A stretch of DNA of 64,000 bases from Cyanoderma ruficeps (taxonomy: Eukaryota; Chordata; Aves; Passeriformes; Timaliidae). The position numbers and the translations under genes were made by a program. Position 1 is the first letter of the stretch, and each line of letters begins with the position of its first letter. The notes under the pieces are model-generated. The model was not told the DNA's origin and searched no databases. It was given only the letters and a program-made list of their open reading frames with translations. Positions 11,023 to 23,100 of the stretch are shown here, one piece after another. The stretch spans positions 4,784,229 through 4,848,228 of the forward strand of contig VZDJ01000034.1 in assembly GCA_008694505.1 (NCBI GenBank). Reading direction: 5' to 3'.

Positions 11023-11904
11023 CTCATTGCCATGGCTGCTGCAGTCCCAGGGTTCCTGTGGCTCCTGAGGCTCCCCTGGCTGGAGCAGCACTTTGTGCCC
11101 ATCCATGAATCCAAAGGCAAGGCTGGCAGGGTGGGCAGTGGTGTCAGGGGTGGCCTGTGCTGGGCTGGCACTGTCACCCTCACACTCAGTGCTCCTCTCC
11201 TGCCTTTCAGTGATTTCCATCCCCCAGCACAGGGCAGTGGTTGGGATTTCCAAATCTTTGGAACGCTGCACCCAGCAGTTCTTCCCTGTGGAACTGGAAA
11301 GCTCCTCAGCCCCCGGGGAGTGGTTTGGTGCTAACAACACCCTCTTTTTCATACAGGCTCCGTGATGTTGTACAAGGTGGGAGGTAATTTTTTTTTATTT
11401 TTATTTAGACCTGTTGCCTATATTAGGTTCTCTGTGTATATATATATTTTGCAGTGTTACAGTACAGTATGGGAAAATGGCCTTCCTAGCCTTTACACTT
11501 TACCCACGATGTAAATAAGCATTTGTTTAATACAGGTGAAGATATATACAGAAAATTCAAAACTTGAATTCTATCAAAAAAAAAAAGGAAAAAAAAAAAA
11601 AGACTCGTGTAGAAAATTCTGATAAATGTGAAAGTATTTAGCTCTGTGCATTGAGAGTAGTATATTTTTATCTGTGCAATGCTGTGTGCAGGCCACCAGC
11701 TCAGAAGACATTTCCTATTATATCCATTTGAAGTGGTTGAAAATTCTTCACTCAGGATCTTTGACACTCTGAAGGATTCGTAGTTTGTCAGTCTTGCATG
11801 CTTGATGAACAGAGCATTTAAAAGCCAATTAGCAGAGCCCCACAGCCCAGTAGTATCAGTTCTAGTGGTATATCTGAGCTGTTACTCTCGTGCTCCCTGA
11901 TTTC

Positions 11905-11910
11905 ATTAAA
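11905..11910 (+). terminator. CCNL2: CCNL2 poly(A) signal ATTAAA
   Basis: ATTAAA in an AT-rich context (tttcattaaagtatttg), 1.5 kb after the stop. It is the common variant hexamer and the last good candidate before unannotated GC-richer DNA. No cDNA evidence is available. Confidence 0.5.
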
Positions 11911-11930
11911 GTATTTGATTTTCTATTACA

Positions 11931-14029
11931 TTCACTCGAGAGTAGTTTCTTATGAGCTACACCACTTGTCCCTACTCCTGAGGAAAGAAATTGGTGCAAA
12001 ATGAAGAGACTTTCAAACTGCAGCAGATTCAAGACTTGGAATTCAATCCCCATTCCCTTAAAGGCCGGAATTTCAGGCACCAAACATAAAATCCCCCAAT
12101 CCACAGCGATTTGAGGTGGAAAGTGCATTTCTGTGACCTGAGGAGTGGCTGGCAGGTCCCAGCTGAGTTTCCTGAGCTGTGTTTGCTCTGGGTCCCCTCA
12201 CCTGGATGAGCTGGGGATCATCTCTGGAGGTTGCACAGCTGGGCCTCAGGACAATCCCAAATCCCTGGGGCTTTGTGCCACTTGTTGTGGGGTGACAATG
12301 TCCCAGTGGCTGAACATGTGTGTTGTTTGCTGTGGGAGCTGCTGCTGAGCAGGGCAGGGTGCTGTGCCTGGAGCTGGCAGAAATTCACCTGAAAGAAAAA
12401 GCCCCACGTGCCCCTGTGCGTGTAAACAGCTCTCAGCCCTTCAGGTGAGTTATGGCTTTGTTTTCTCAGCCTCTGGTGGGCTCCACCGTGGCTCTCAGTG
12501 ATCAGAGCCTCTCTGAGGTTGGTCTCTGATCTGTTTGTGGCGTTCCCCTGCGATTCCCTTCTGCTCTGAGATGTTCTGCTTTGAAACCCGACTGGCAGAG
12601 GACACTGCAGGCTTGGCCAGGTGCTGATCTGCATTCCTCAGGTAAATCCCACCTGCTCTTCCTCAGATCAAACCTCCTCTGTGCTCTGGCCACACGCCCC
12701 ACCCTTCCTGGGAAATAATCCTCCAGGCTTCATGTTTTCCCAAAAAAAAAAAAGGCTCAGCCAGCAGTAAGTTCACTGTGTCAGAGCTGCATTTGTCCCA
12801 CCAAAGCTCTCCCNAAACCTTTCCCAGGTGAGAGCCCAAAGGATTATTTCCCAGAAGCTGCCGATCCCAGCTGTGCCAACATCCCAAGCACAAAAAGGTC
12901 ACTAAACAGTTTAAAAAAAAAAAGATTTTTCAAGGAAATTGTTCTGAAATGCACCCAGTCCATGTGGAAAGGAAGGTGATGGATTAAAGATTAAAGCACT
13001 GGGAAAGAGGAGTGGTGCTGTTTGTGAGGCAGAAGGTGCTGGAATGGAGCTTTATTTGGCAGGAAAGAGAAAAACAGGTATCGATATCCAGGTCTGGCTT
13101 CCTGCCACAGCTGCTGGGAGCACAGGGACGAGCTTTTCCCCTCTCAGCCTCGGGGAATCCAGGCTGGGAGCACAGGGATGAGCTTTTCCCCTCTCAGCCT
13201 CGGGGAATCCAGGCTCTTCCAGAAGCCCCTGGTCAGCTTTGCTCACACTCTGTGAGGCAGGAGAAATGTCTGGAAGGGTTTTGTCATCTTCATCTCCCCT
13301 GGGGATGTGATGGGAACATCAAACCTGAGCTATCCAGCAGCAATGCTTTAATAAATATAAATCCTGCAGCTGTTGCAGGTATTTAGAATTAAACCAACAA
13401 AAGGGAAATAAGGCAGACTCAGCAGCTGTTTGAGGCTTTTCCATGAATTTTTTCAAATTACCAAATCTTTGGTTTTCAGTGTCCAAAGGGGAGAGTCTAT
13501 CCTTGACCTCTCTAGCAGGAAGAAATTAGTTTTAAAAGCATAGGAATCTTTAAAAAAAAAAAAACAAAAAACAAAACCCAAGAAAAGAGGAATATTATGC
13601 TCACAGATGTAATTGAAGCCTTTAAAACCTCCATCCAGCAGTTTGTGCATGAGTGTGCAGATCAGTAATAGGTGCTGGGGGACAGGGCGAGGAGGAGCTG
13701 AGGGCACGATCCTGCCGTGATTTCCAGGATCAGCTCATCCACAGTGATGGAGAGAAATCCAGTGCCTGGCACACCCTAAAAGCCCTGGGCAGGAACGTGG
13801 GGGGAGTCCAGAAACGAGGGTTCATTCCTGCCTCTGCCTCATCCCCCCATTTCAAGAGCTGAATCCTTTCCCTCTGCCCACCCCTGGCTGCTGCGGGGAG
13901 CGATTTCACCCTGGCCCCGTTCTGTGGGATCGATCAATGAGGCGCGGAGGGCTCAGGGGCTGTCACACGCAGGGCTCTCAAGTGGCTGGGACAGGGTTTT
14001 TGGGTCTTTATGGGAAGGGGAAGAGCCAA
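11931..14029. other. Intergenic, CCNL2 to SDR gene
   Basis: I recognise no gene here. It contains a single N at 12814, short A tracts (12740, 12912, 13550), and one tandem duplication at 13113-13213 listed separately. The apparent open frames lack conserved features and are not supported. Confidence 0.5.
13113..13213. repeat. 50-bp direct tandem duplication
   Basis: The segment 'gctgggagcacaggga' through 'cggggaatccag' occurs twice head to tail with a 50-bp offset, differing at only one or two bases. Near-identity implies a recent origin. Confidence 0.85.
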
Positions 14030-14194
14030 TTCCCCTTCCCCCGGCCGCTCTCCGAGCCCCGGAGCCGGGCGGGGGAGGCGCCGCGGCGGGGGCGGGCCCG
14101 GGGCGGCGGGGCCGGCTCCGCACCGCGCAGGTTGAAAACCTCCTGGGGCTCCAAGAAGCGCCGGGAGCGGAGCGGAGCGGGCCGAGGCAGCAGC
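14030..14194 (+). promoter_or_regulatory. CpG-island promoter and 5'UTR of the SDR gene
   Basis: Very GC-rich with GC boxes of the form gggcggg and ggggcgg near 14085-14110, and no TATA box. The CpG island continues through exon 1 to about 14560. The transcription start is inferred. Confidence 0.6.
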
Positions 14195-17100
14195 ATGGCC
14201 CAGCCGCGCTGCCGCTCCGTGCTCATCACCGGCTGCAGCCGCGGCATCGGCCTGGGCTTGGTGCGGGGGCTCGCAGCCGCCAGCCCCTCCCCGGATTTGG
14301 TCTTCGCGACCTGTCGGTACCCCGAGAAGGCGCAGGTAAGCGGGGTCGGGCTGCCGGGGGGTGCCCGGAGCGGGGTAAAGGGGTCGGGAAGGAGGAGAAG
14401 GCACTTTGGAAGCGCGGAACATCTGGAGCATCCCTGTGGCGGCAGCGGGAAGCCGGGCCGGGATGGAGTCGGAGCTGAGCTCCCGCCCGGGGCAGCAGCC
14501 GGGGCGGGTGGAGCCGGTACCGGGAGCTCTCCGGGGTTGGAGCTGCGGTTTATCGATGCTAGGGAGGGTTGCCGGGAGGAGGAGAGCGAGCGGGACACGG
14601 CCGGGCAGCTGCAGCATCTCCAGCTCTCCTGCCATGCCCTTCCTTTCATCCCGAGTTTCTCGCTGGATTTGCTGCTGGAGATGTCTGTCCTGAACCTCTC
14701 CAGATGTGCGCGGCCCGGAGCCCTGCAGGGGCAGCTCAGCATCCCTCAGAAATCTTCCCCACCACAGCTTTCCTTCCCCCTCTCCACGGCGTGTCTGTGT
14801 CCCCGGCAGGAACCGTGCCCCGTCCGCCTCTTTTTCTCTGCTACACTTGGAACAAGGGAGAAGAGAAAGCCCAAACCAGCCATGAATTAAAACACTTTTA
14901 GTGCCCGTCCTGGCTGGGCAGGGCTCAGAGTTTCCGCTAGAACAGGAGCTTTTGTTATCTGCCGATCGTGGATCCACTTGCAGCCCCCTCTCTCCCGTTT
15001 CAGCCCAAATCTGCTGCTGCAGCATCGCGGTGGTTTGGGGACCTAAACTCCCGTAAAACACTTCCAGACAAATTTCACACGCGCCTCAAAGTTTCGGGAG
15101 GCAAATCGCTGAGGGCGATCAGTCCCTCTGTGACCGGCAGTGTCCAGGCTGATCTCGGCTCTCCTCGGTGAGGGGGAATTTGGGCGACACGGGAACACGC
15201 TCAGGTATCCATCCCCCCGCAGGGAACGGATCCCTGAGTGCAGGAAGAGGAACACTCAGCCCCGAGACTGCCTCAGACCCCTCTGCAACGGCACAGAAGG
15301 AGAATTTGGAAGGAGAACTGATCCCCACAATTGATTCCTGCATCTCCCCTGTTTCAATCCACAGGCAAATTTCCTGGCACATGCAGAGGGAAACAAAGCC
15401 CCTGTGGCTGCTCCTTCTGGGGGATTTGGTTCTTTTCAAGCAGATTGTGATCACACCGATCCTAGCAAGAAACCAAACACAGCGGCTTTGTTTACTGCTT
15501 AAACAAACAAACAAAAAAAACAACCCTAAAAGGTGTTGCTCAGGATGTGGGACAGGGTTGGCCAGGTAACAGCAGCAGCCTGACCTTTGCTTCTCCAGGA
15601 GCTGCTGCTGCTCTGCAGGTACTTATGAAACTGAAGGAAAATATCTTAATTTAAAAAAAAAAACCCAAACAACAACAACAAAAAAAAGAGCCCACAACAA
15701 AACAACAAAATCAAACAAGCAAACAAACAAAAACCCACAAAACACCACCACCCCCCCAAAGAAACCCAAAAAAACCCCCCAAAAAACCCCCTACCCTCCA
15801 GCACAAAGGTACATTTTGGGTATTTCTGAATGAAAGTGCAAAGAAACAGCCCAGCCAGGCTGGGATCAGGTGCACAGCTCCTTTCAGGGCTGCTGTTCCC
15901 CCACCCCGAGCCCCTCCTGGCACCGCCCGAGCAGGAATTCTCTCCCTTCCGTTCCCTTTTAACTCCTGTTGCCCGAGCTGGCCCCGCTCCCAGCGCTGTT
16001 TCCCACCGCTGGCTGCACAAGGGGCCGGTGCAGCAGCGGCACAGGAAAGCAGCAGAGACATCTGAGCCGTGTCAGATGGAAATCTCCCCGCCTCGTTTGT
16101 CCCAACCGGTGCTGAGGGAGCTTCTTTCTCTTTTTCACCAACTGGCCCCCGTGATTTCTTTCATCATGATGATCTCGGATCCATTACACGGAGAAGTGAA
16201 ATGGTTCCTTTCAATAGGAAGAGCTTCCTAGGAAATATTACCCGGGCAAATCTCAGCACAACTCATCAGTTCTGGGGTGGGATTTGGGGTTTTTTTTTGT
16301 TGTTTTCGTTGTTTGTTTGTTTGTTTTGGGGGCGGTTTTTTTGTGGGTTTTTTTTTTTGGTGTTGGTTGTTTTTGAGGGTTTTTTTTTGGTGGTGTTTTT
16401 TTTTTTTGGTTTCTTGGGTTTTTGGTTGGATTTTTTTTTTTGTGTATGTGTGTGTGTGGTCAGTGTTTCAAAATCCAGAGTCAAAAAAGGCCGTAAACCT
16501 GCAGAGGAAGATGAAACAGCCTTCAGACAGTGCAATGTGTCTGGGAAGAGTCTGGGTCACTCCTGGCTGGAGGGAGAAACCTGGAAAGCCTCTGGCAGGG
16601 TGTCTCCTGCAGGCAGGAAATTGGCCAGGAGCCACATTCCAGCAGCCCCAGTGGTGATCCTGCCGGCCACATGGGGTGCATCCTGAGCTTTTTTTTTTTT
16701 AAATTTTATTTTATTTTTTAAGGGGGGGGCAAGTTTTGTCCTCGGTGGATCGGGGTGGGTTTTTGTTCTTTGTAAGGACCTCTAGGCCATGTGCTGTGCT
16801 TTGGCAGGACATCAATAGAAACTGCAGTCAGCTGAAAACAGATTTCTAACAGATGGGTTTGGAAACTCCACAAGGAAGAGAAATCTTTAGTAAAGGTATC
16901 GTGGTGGTTTCAGGGGCATTATCTGCCCCATCTGCAATGCCTGGAGCTGGCACAAAAACCTTTCTGACCCTTGTGAGAGTGTTCCCACCGCGCTGCTGGT
17001 CCTTGGGGCTGGCAGAGGGCAGGAACAGACCTGCTCCAGCCTCCAGCACTGCCAGCCTTGGTCGTGGGAGCACCAAATTCACCTCTCAGAGCTCGGCTCC

Positions 17101-20100
17101 AGCCTGCCACTGCTGCTGCCCGTGGTAGGAAAGGCAAAGGTTTAGTGATTTTCTTGAGTTTTTATTATTTTTTTTCTTTCTCTCTCNTTTTTTTTCTTTG
17201 CTGTCACTGTCTTTCCAGTCAAATTTTGAACACCCAGAGTTCAGGTTCACCCTGAACACCCAGAGCTCATCTTCCTGCTCTCACTGCAGGCTCAACTTTT
17301 AGGGCACATGAAAGGGGCTTGGCCCATCTCAGGGCTGTTTGTTGGCCCTGCACTCTGGGCTGTGAAGTTGAGGGGGTTTTTCTTCCTCTTCACACCTGGC
17401 TCAGTGCTTTTTTCTCTCGACAGCAATTCAGGTGGTCTAATTTTGGTTTTTCCCCCTTTTTTTGTTGACTATGTGAAAAATCCTCCTTGCTACAAGTGAA
17501 TCGTCCCCCACATCCTCTCCAGCATGGGAGGAGGAACCTGGAGAACAGCGACTTTGGACAGTTCCTTTAAATTCTGCTCTCCTCTGGTTTAGCAGAGCCC
17601 ATTACAGAACGGAGATGGGCAGAGCTTAAATGAAAAGGCTTTTAAAAATTAATCTTCCAGTTTTTAGAGGAAAAGTGATTAAATGCATTTAGCTGCTGGC
17701 AAATACAATTCCATCTTGGGCAAGAATCTCTCAGCAGCGTGACGACTGAATATTTTGGAGCCCTCCAAACAGTGGACAGAGAAAAAAAAACCCTGAGGAG
17801 CCGCCTTTCCAAAGCTGCTGGGGAAATCTGCCTTTCCTTTCCCCTTCTTTACCAGGAAAAAACCCCTGAGGAGCCGCCTTTCCAAAGCTGCTGGGGAAAT
17901 CTGCCTTCCCTTTCCCCCTCTTTACCAGGAAAAGCAGCGCATCTCCTGTAACTCCCCAGCCTTGGGGTAATGCTGAACAGCTGCAGGCTTTTGCATGTGA
18001 GTCTGTGCTGGCAGAAGTTGTGAAAAACTCGAGTTCTGGGGCTGAGGAGCTCCTAGGTGGCCTCCCCAGAACATTTGCCTAACAAATGGGCTGCAGATCA
18101 CACGATAAACGAGCAGCAGGCCCGCGGGCAGTCAGATAACCACTGCCCCTGCTGGAAAAGCACCATCGGAGACTCCTCCAGCCAAGCTCTGATTCCAATC
18201 TGGCTTTTCTTGGGCTCCTCCAGCGCTGACAGTGGGAGCAGCTACAAATCTCCCGGGAAAATAATCCTGACGTCCTGTCTTTGCTCTCCCCAGATGGGCA
18301 GGCATTGCCAGGGAGCCGGCACAGGCTCATGGACACAGCTGGAATTCTCCCCACACTCCTCTTTTTCTTCTTTGCTCCTTCCTCCCCCATCCTGCTTTCC
18401 CCATAAAAGGCAAAAAAAACTCTTCCCCTAAAGGATTGCGCTTAAAAATGTCACAGCCCCAGGAGTCCCCTCTGCCAGGGGGGGGAAGCAGGAGATGCCA
18501 CGGGGTGAATAAATCCGTGGTGCCCAGAGCTGTGGGATCTGCACAGGAGCATCTCCCGTTCCTCCTGCTCCCCCCACAGCCCCAGTGAGTTCCCAGGTGA
18601 ACAAACTCCTCGCTGCTCGAGTCCTCTGCAGAGCCCTGGGAAGTTTCCAGGGCTCAATGTGCAGTTTCCCTTCCTCTGGAGCAGGAGATTCTGTTACAAA
18701 CTGTGCCTTGTTCCCGTGTCAGCCACGGGGCTCTCTCTGCCCACTGTCACCTTTGGGGCTTGTTCTTCCCTTTAACACATATTCGAGCCATGTGGTTCCC
18801 AACTGGGAAGAGCAGCTGAGTGATCTGTGCACCAGATATATCAAAGGGGGCATTTCTGGATATACATCAGGCAGAGAGGGTGTTCTCGAAGTCTTTCTAA
18901 TTTGGGGTTATTGCAGAGTTGTTTTCTTTGATATTTTTAAGTGTTTTACGCTTCCTACAGCAGCAAGGTCTGGCTCTGGCGGAGTCAGAGAGGGCTGTGG
19001 GTCAGGGCAGTGCTGTGGAAGCTGTTCCAGGGTTGAACGGTGAGCTGGCTGTACACTGTGATACTGAAAAATCTGTCTCAGAGGGACGCAGAAGAATAGG
19101 ATACACCTCTGGCTTTGTCCCGAGCGCCAGCAGGACGAGGTGAAGGATTCCCAAGCACCTTTATCCTGCCCGCGGACTGTGTTTGTTTGGCTTGATTGCT
19201 TCCAACTGGCTGAGCGGGGCCGGGCCCTTTCCAAGAGCTGTAACCGAAGTGGATAATGCTTTCATAAAGAAGGGAAAGTAAATCTTGCTAAATGACAAAG
19301 ACAACAAAACATTCCTGGTTGAAATCTAGCAATAAATACCCCGTGTGCTGATGAGCCTGTGTCTGGAGCTCTGAGCGCCAGAGGATCTTGTTTAAATCAG
19401 AATAGGCTGGCTCTTTGTTAATCGTAATTAAAAAATCGGCAAGCAGGAAACAACAGATGCTAATCAGAGTTTCATTCTTGTCTTGGACTCCCCGAGAGTT
19501 GATTCTCAGGGGCGATTGTTCAGGTGCAGAGCAGTTCTACAGCTACTATGCTAAATAAACACGGTGTCAGGGGCTTGTGTTGTGGCTTTCTGATGGGTTT
19601 TGTTCGCCTTGTTTGTTTTTAAATTATCTGTCACAGCACACTAATTAAAAATGACTTAGCTGGGATATGTTGGCTGTACCTACTTATCTCAGCCCTCCTT
19701 TTCTCATGTTCTTTCTAGTCGCAGGAGGGGGAAAATAGGCTTTCCTGCAATTTTTAGATGTTCTAACTGGATTTTTCAGCTTACATCAGGTGTAACGTTC
19801 TTGAAGACCAAAGCTGTCTAGATCAGCTTTGTGCCTGGGAGCTGCTTCTCAGAAATTTAAACCCCTGAAGTGGGAGTCACTTGTTAACTAAGTAATTAAC
19901 TGGAAAGCCCATTGAATTTTAAACCTAATTTGCATGCAGCTATTGTAATTTCATGCCGTCTATGTACTGGAGAATGCTCCAGTTCTTAATTGAAAATATT
20001 GCTTACTCACTTCAGAAGCCTCTCAGTTGCTGTTGCTACTCAAAGCAGCTCTGGCCTTTCAGCAGGAGTTGGTAGCTCCTTTCTGTCGGAGAGTAAAGCA

Positions 20101-23100
20101 CATAAATAAACGAGCTATAAATAAATGGGCAAACCTTGAGAAGCCAGAGTGCTCCTGGAGTTTATTTTGCACTCAGTGATAGTGTCAAACTGAAACGCAG
20201 TGACAGTCCAAAGGCACAGAATTACTGCAGGCCTTGACACGGCAGAGCTATTTTCATCCTGGGCTATCACTGAACAAGACAGGGTGTTCTGGGCCTTTAA
20301 TTTATGGAAATCTGTCCCGCCAAGCCCTGTCCAAAGCAAGGAATGTCTTCTGGTTTTGTGCTTCTGACTTGTTTTTCCTCCCCCCTCCCCTGAATAGCCT
20401 TAACTGCAGTCATAGATTGGCCTGGGAGGGGGAACAAACCCCCCAAACGAGGCTGGAGAGAGCCCTGCGGGGTCTGATGTGAGATAAAAGATGTGATCCA
20501 TTAGGGTTTGTCAGAGGACACGAGTCCCTCAAGCGTCTCCGAGGGGCAGAGAAGGATTCTTTCCACGCCTGCCCTCCTGACCCCTATTCCCAAAGGGCTT
20601 CTAAAGAAAGGGATTTGCTGCGGCTGGAATGTTTGGCCAGGTTGCCGTGTCTCCTGAACATGACTGGGAATATGGAATCCATCTGCTGTGTTTGGCCACA
20701 CTTCCCGCTTGGCTCCGTGGCACAGAAACCTGAGTATCCCCGCAGGGCCCATCAATCCGATTTGGACAGGCTTTGTGCAGCCGGAACACCGGAGAGCAGG
20801 GATTCCTGCAGGAACACCAGCCTGCTGTGCTGACAGGCACGGGAGATGTTCCAGCAGGGAGGGAATTGTTCTCCTGTGCCCGGGACTGATTTCAGGGTGG
20901 GCTTCACCTCCACTTACAAGAACTGACGCTAACGAGGCTGCCGGGGAAACGCAATTCCCAGGGGGAACTTCTCCTGCAAACAGGAATTCCAAATGGCTTT
21001 TTAAAAGCGTTCCTGTTGCCCTGAAGTGATGTCCAGCACTAGCTGAGCTTCAGGAGAATTATGCTTTTTTTTTATAGAACTGGGGAGGCCACTGGATTTT
21101 TACTGCAATGCTGAGAACTGAGCACTAAAACCGAGAAATATCCCACTAAAAATCCAGCAGGCTTGAGTCTGGGCTAAGCAGGGGAAGAGTCCAATTTCTT
21201 GATCTGGCTCTTAAGAAAGTTGCTCAGCAGGCTGGAAAACAAGGGAGAATCGCTGCATTCAGTCCAGTCATGAAAATATTTCATTTGCAAGTCTGGAGGT
21301 GCAGAATTCAAAGTGATTTATGTAATAGCCACGGAGATATATATTATATATATATATAAAATAAAAATTCTTCTTCCTAGGAACTGCAGCAGCTTAGCAA
21401 GCAATACAGCAACATCAAGCTCCTGCAACTGGGTGAGTAAAAGCCTTTATTTCTGTGAACAGAAATTTGTTCAGCTTAGGTGAGTGCATCTTAAAAAAAT
21501 CAGTCTCCTGAACGATCAGTAGCTGGACACGATCTCCAGCAGCTGAAAACCATCTTTAGACAACACTGGGGAAATGTGATTCTGTAAAATCTGTGCATTT
21601 TCCCCTTGTGTGATGCCCAAACTGAGCCTCAGCTTTGGTTTGGCACGGGTTGTGTCGTGCCAGGCACACCCTGAAGCCTGCACTGTCCACTGGGGCTGTC
21701 CCTGCCCCTCTGTGCAGATGTGGTCTGTGAGAGCAGCATCAAGAAGGTGGTCAAGGAAGTGGAAGAAATTGTGGGAGACAAAGGCCTGAACTGCCTCATC
21801 AACAACGCCGGCATCAACGTGCTGGCCTCGCTGGAGGAGGTGACAGCAGAGACCATGCTCACCATCTATGAAACCAACACCGTTGCCCAGCTGATGGTCA
21901 CCAAGGTGAGGACTGGGAGGGATGGGCTTAGTGTGGGGCTTTTCCACCAGTGAGCTGCACCTGTCCAGGTATTTGTCCCCTTGGAGCTGCACAGAGACAG
22001 TTCTGACACGGACCTGCCTGTGTGGAGAGCAGCCAGAGCTGCTGTTTGTGCACCTGGTGTGGGATCAGTTCATGGCAGGTGGGCACAAGGGGCTGCTGGA
22101 GGGAGCTTTCCTCTGGCCACTGTGTCTGAGGAGCCATCACCACCTTGTTCTGGTGGCACAGAGCAGTGCTGGCATTCCTGCTTCGAGTGAGGGGATGATC
22201 CAACTCCAGCCCAAATCACCAAATTAATGCAAACTCTGGTTTTCACAGGCGTTCCTCCCCCTGCTGAGGAAGGCAGCGCAGCTGGGCACTGGAATGGGCT
22301 GTCACAGAGCTGCCATCATCAACATGTCCTCTCTCGCTGCCTCCATGCAGCTCGTCCAGGCAAATGAGATGTTCCTCAAGGTCTATCCCTACAGGATAGC
22401 AAAGGTTTGTGGGCTCCCCTGGGCTGTGCTACCTGGCTGAGGGCAGGTAGAGACCATGCTGACCTTGGGAAGGGCTGCAGCACCTCTGTGGGCACAAAAA
22501 GTGGTTTTGTTCTTCTCCTGTACTCTGCACTGGTGAGGCCACACCTTGAGGGCTGTGTCCAGTGCTGGCCTCTCAGTTTAGGATGGACATTGAGTGCTGT
22601 GTCCAGTTCTGGGTGTCTCAATTTAGGGAAGAACATTGAGTGCTGCGTTCAGCTCTGGCCCCTCAGCTTAGGAAGGACATTGAGACACTTGATCACATCC
22701 AGAGGAGGCCACGAGGCTGGTGAGGGGCAGGAACACAAACCCTGTGAGGAACGGCTGAGGGAGCTGGGGTTGTTTATCCTGGAGAAAAGGAGACTCAGGG
22801 GTGACCTTGTCACTCTCCACAACTCCCTGAGAGGTGGCTGTGCTCAGGTGGGGTTGGTCTCTTTCTCCAGGCAGCACTGACAGAACGAGAGGACACAGTC
22901 TCAAGCTGTGCTATGGCGAATTTGGGTTGGATATTAGGAAAAAGTTTTTTATAGAAAAAGTGATAAAGTACTGGAATGGTCTGCCCAGGGAGGTGGTGGA
23001 GTCACCATCCCTGGATGTGTTTTTAAAAAGCCTGGATGTGGCACTTGGTGCCAGGGTTTAGTTGAGGTGTTAGAGCATGGGTTGGACTCGATGACCTTGA

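Larger units (their letters stand above)
10396..11930 (+). other. CCNL2: CCNL2 3'UTR, with possible 3'UTR intron
   Basis: Sequence after the TGA at 10393-10395. It holds two minisatellites (10396-10830 and 10862-11022) and then a unique AT-rich part from about 11350 with TATA-rich and T-rich runs, typical of a conserved 3'UTR. Good acceptors occur at 'tcatacag' (about 11357) and 'tgcctttcag' (about 11210), so part of the repeat block may be spliced out. ATTAAA at 11905-11910 is the best poly(A) signal. The exact mRNA end is inferred. Confidence 0.55.
14336..21380 (+). other. SDR gene intron 1 (7 kb)
   Basis: This large first intron holds an A/C-rich tract (15650-15795), a G/T-rich tract (16274-16461), a 73-bp tandem duplication (17785-17935), an AT-rich possibly conserved block (19250-20110), one N near 17187, and an (AT)n run next to the exon 2 acceptor (about 21338-21360). 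Otherwise I see no gene. Long open frames near 13934-15061 on the minus strand are GC-driven shadows of exon 1 and its island. Confidence 0.6.

Noticed and set aside
13934..15061. 375-codon minus-strand open frame, and long plus-strand frames beside it
   Set aside because: Lies over the CpG island and exon 1 of the SDR gene. GC-rich composition lowers stop frequency. No domain is recognisable.
16277..16657. Cysteine- and phenylalanine-rich open frame resembling a membrane protein
   Set aside because: Translation of a G/T simple-sequence tract.
22834..23061. Short frame with a retroelement-like peptide
   Set aside because: Part of the CR1 3' end; the same peptide appears on the minus strand at 55412-55639 in another CR1 copy.
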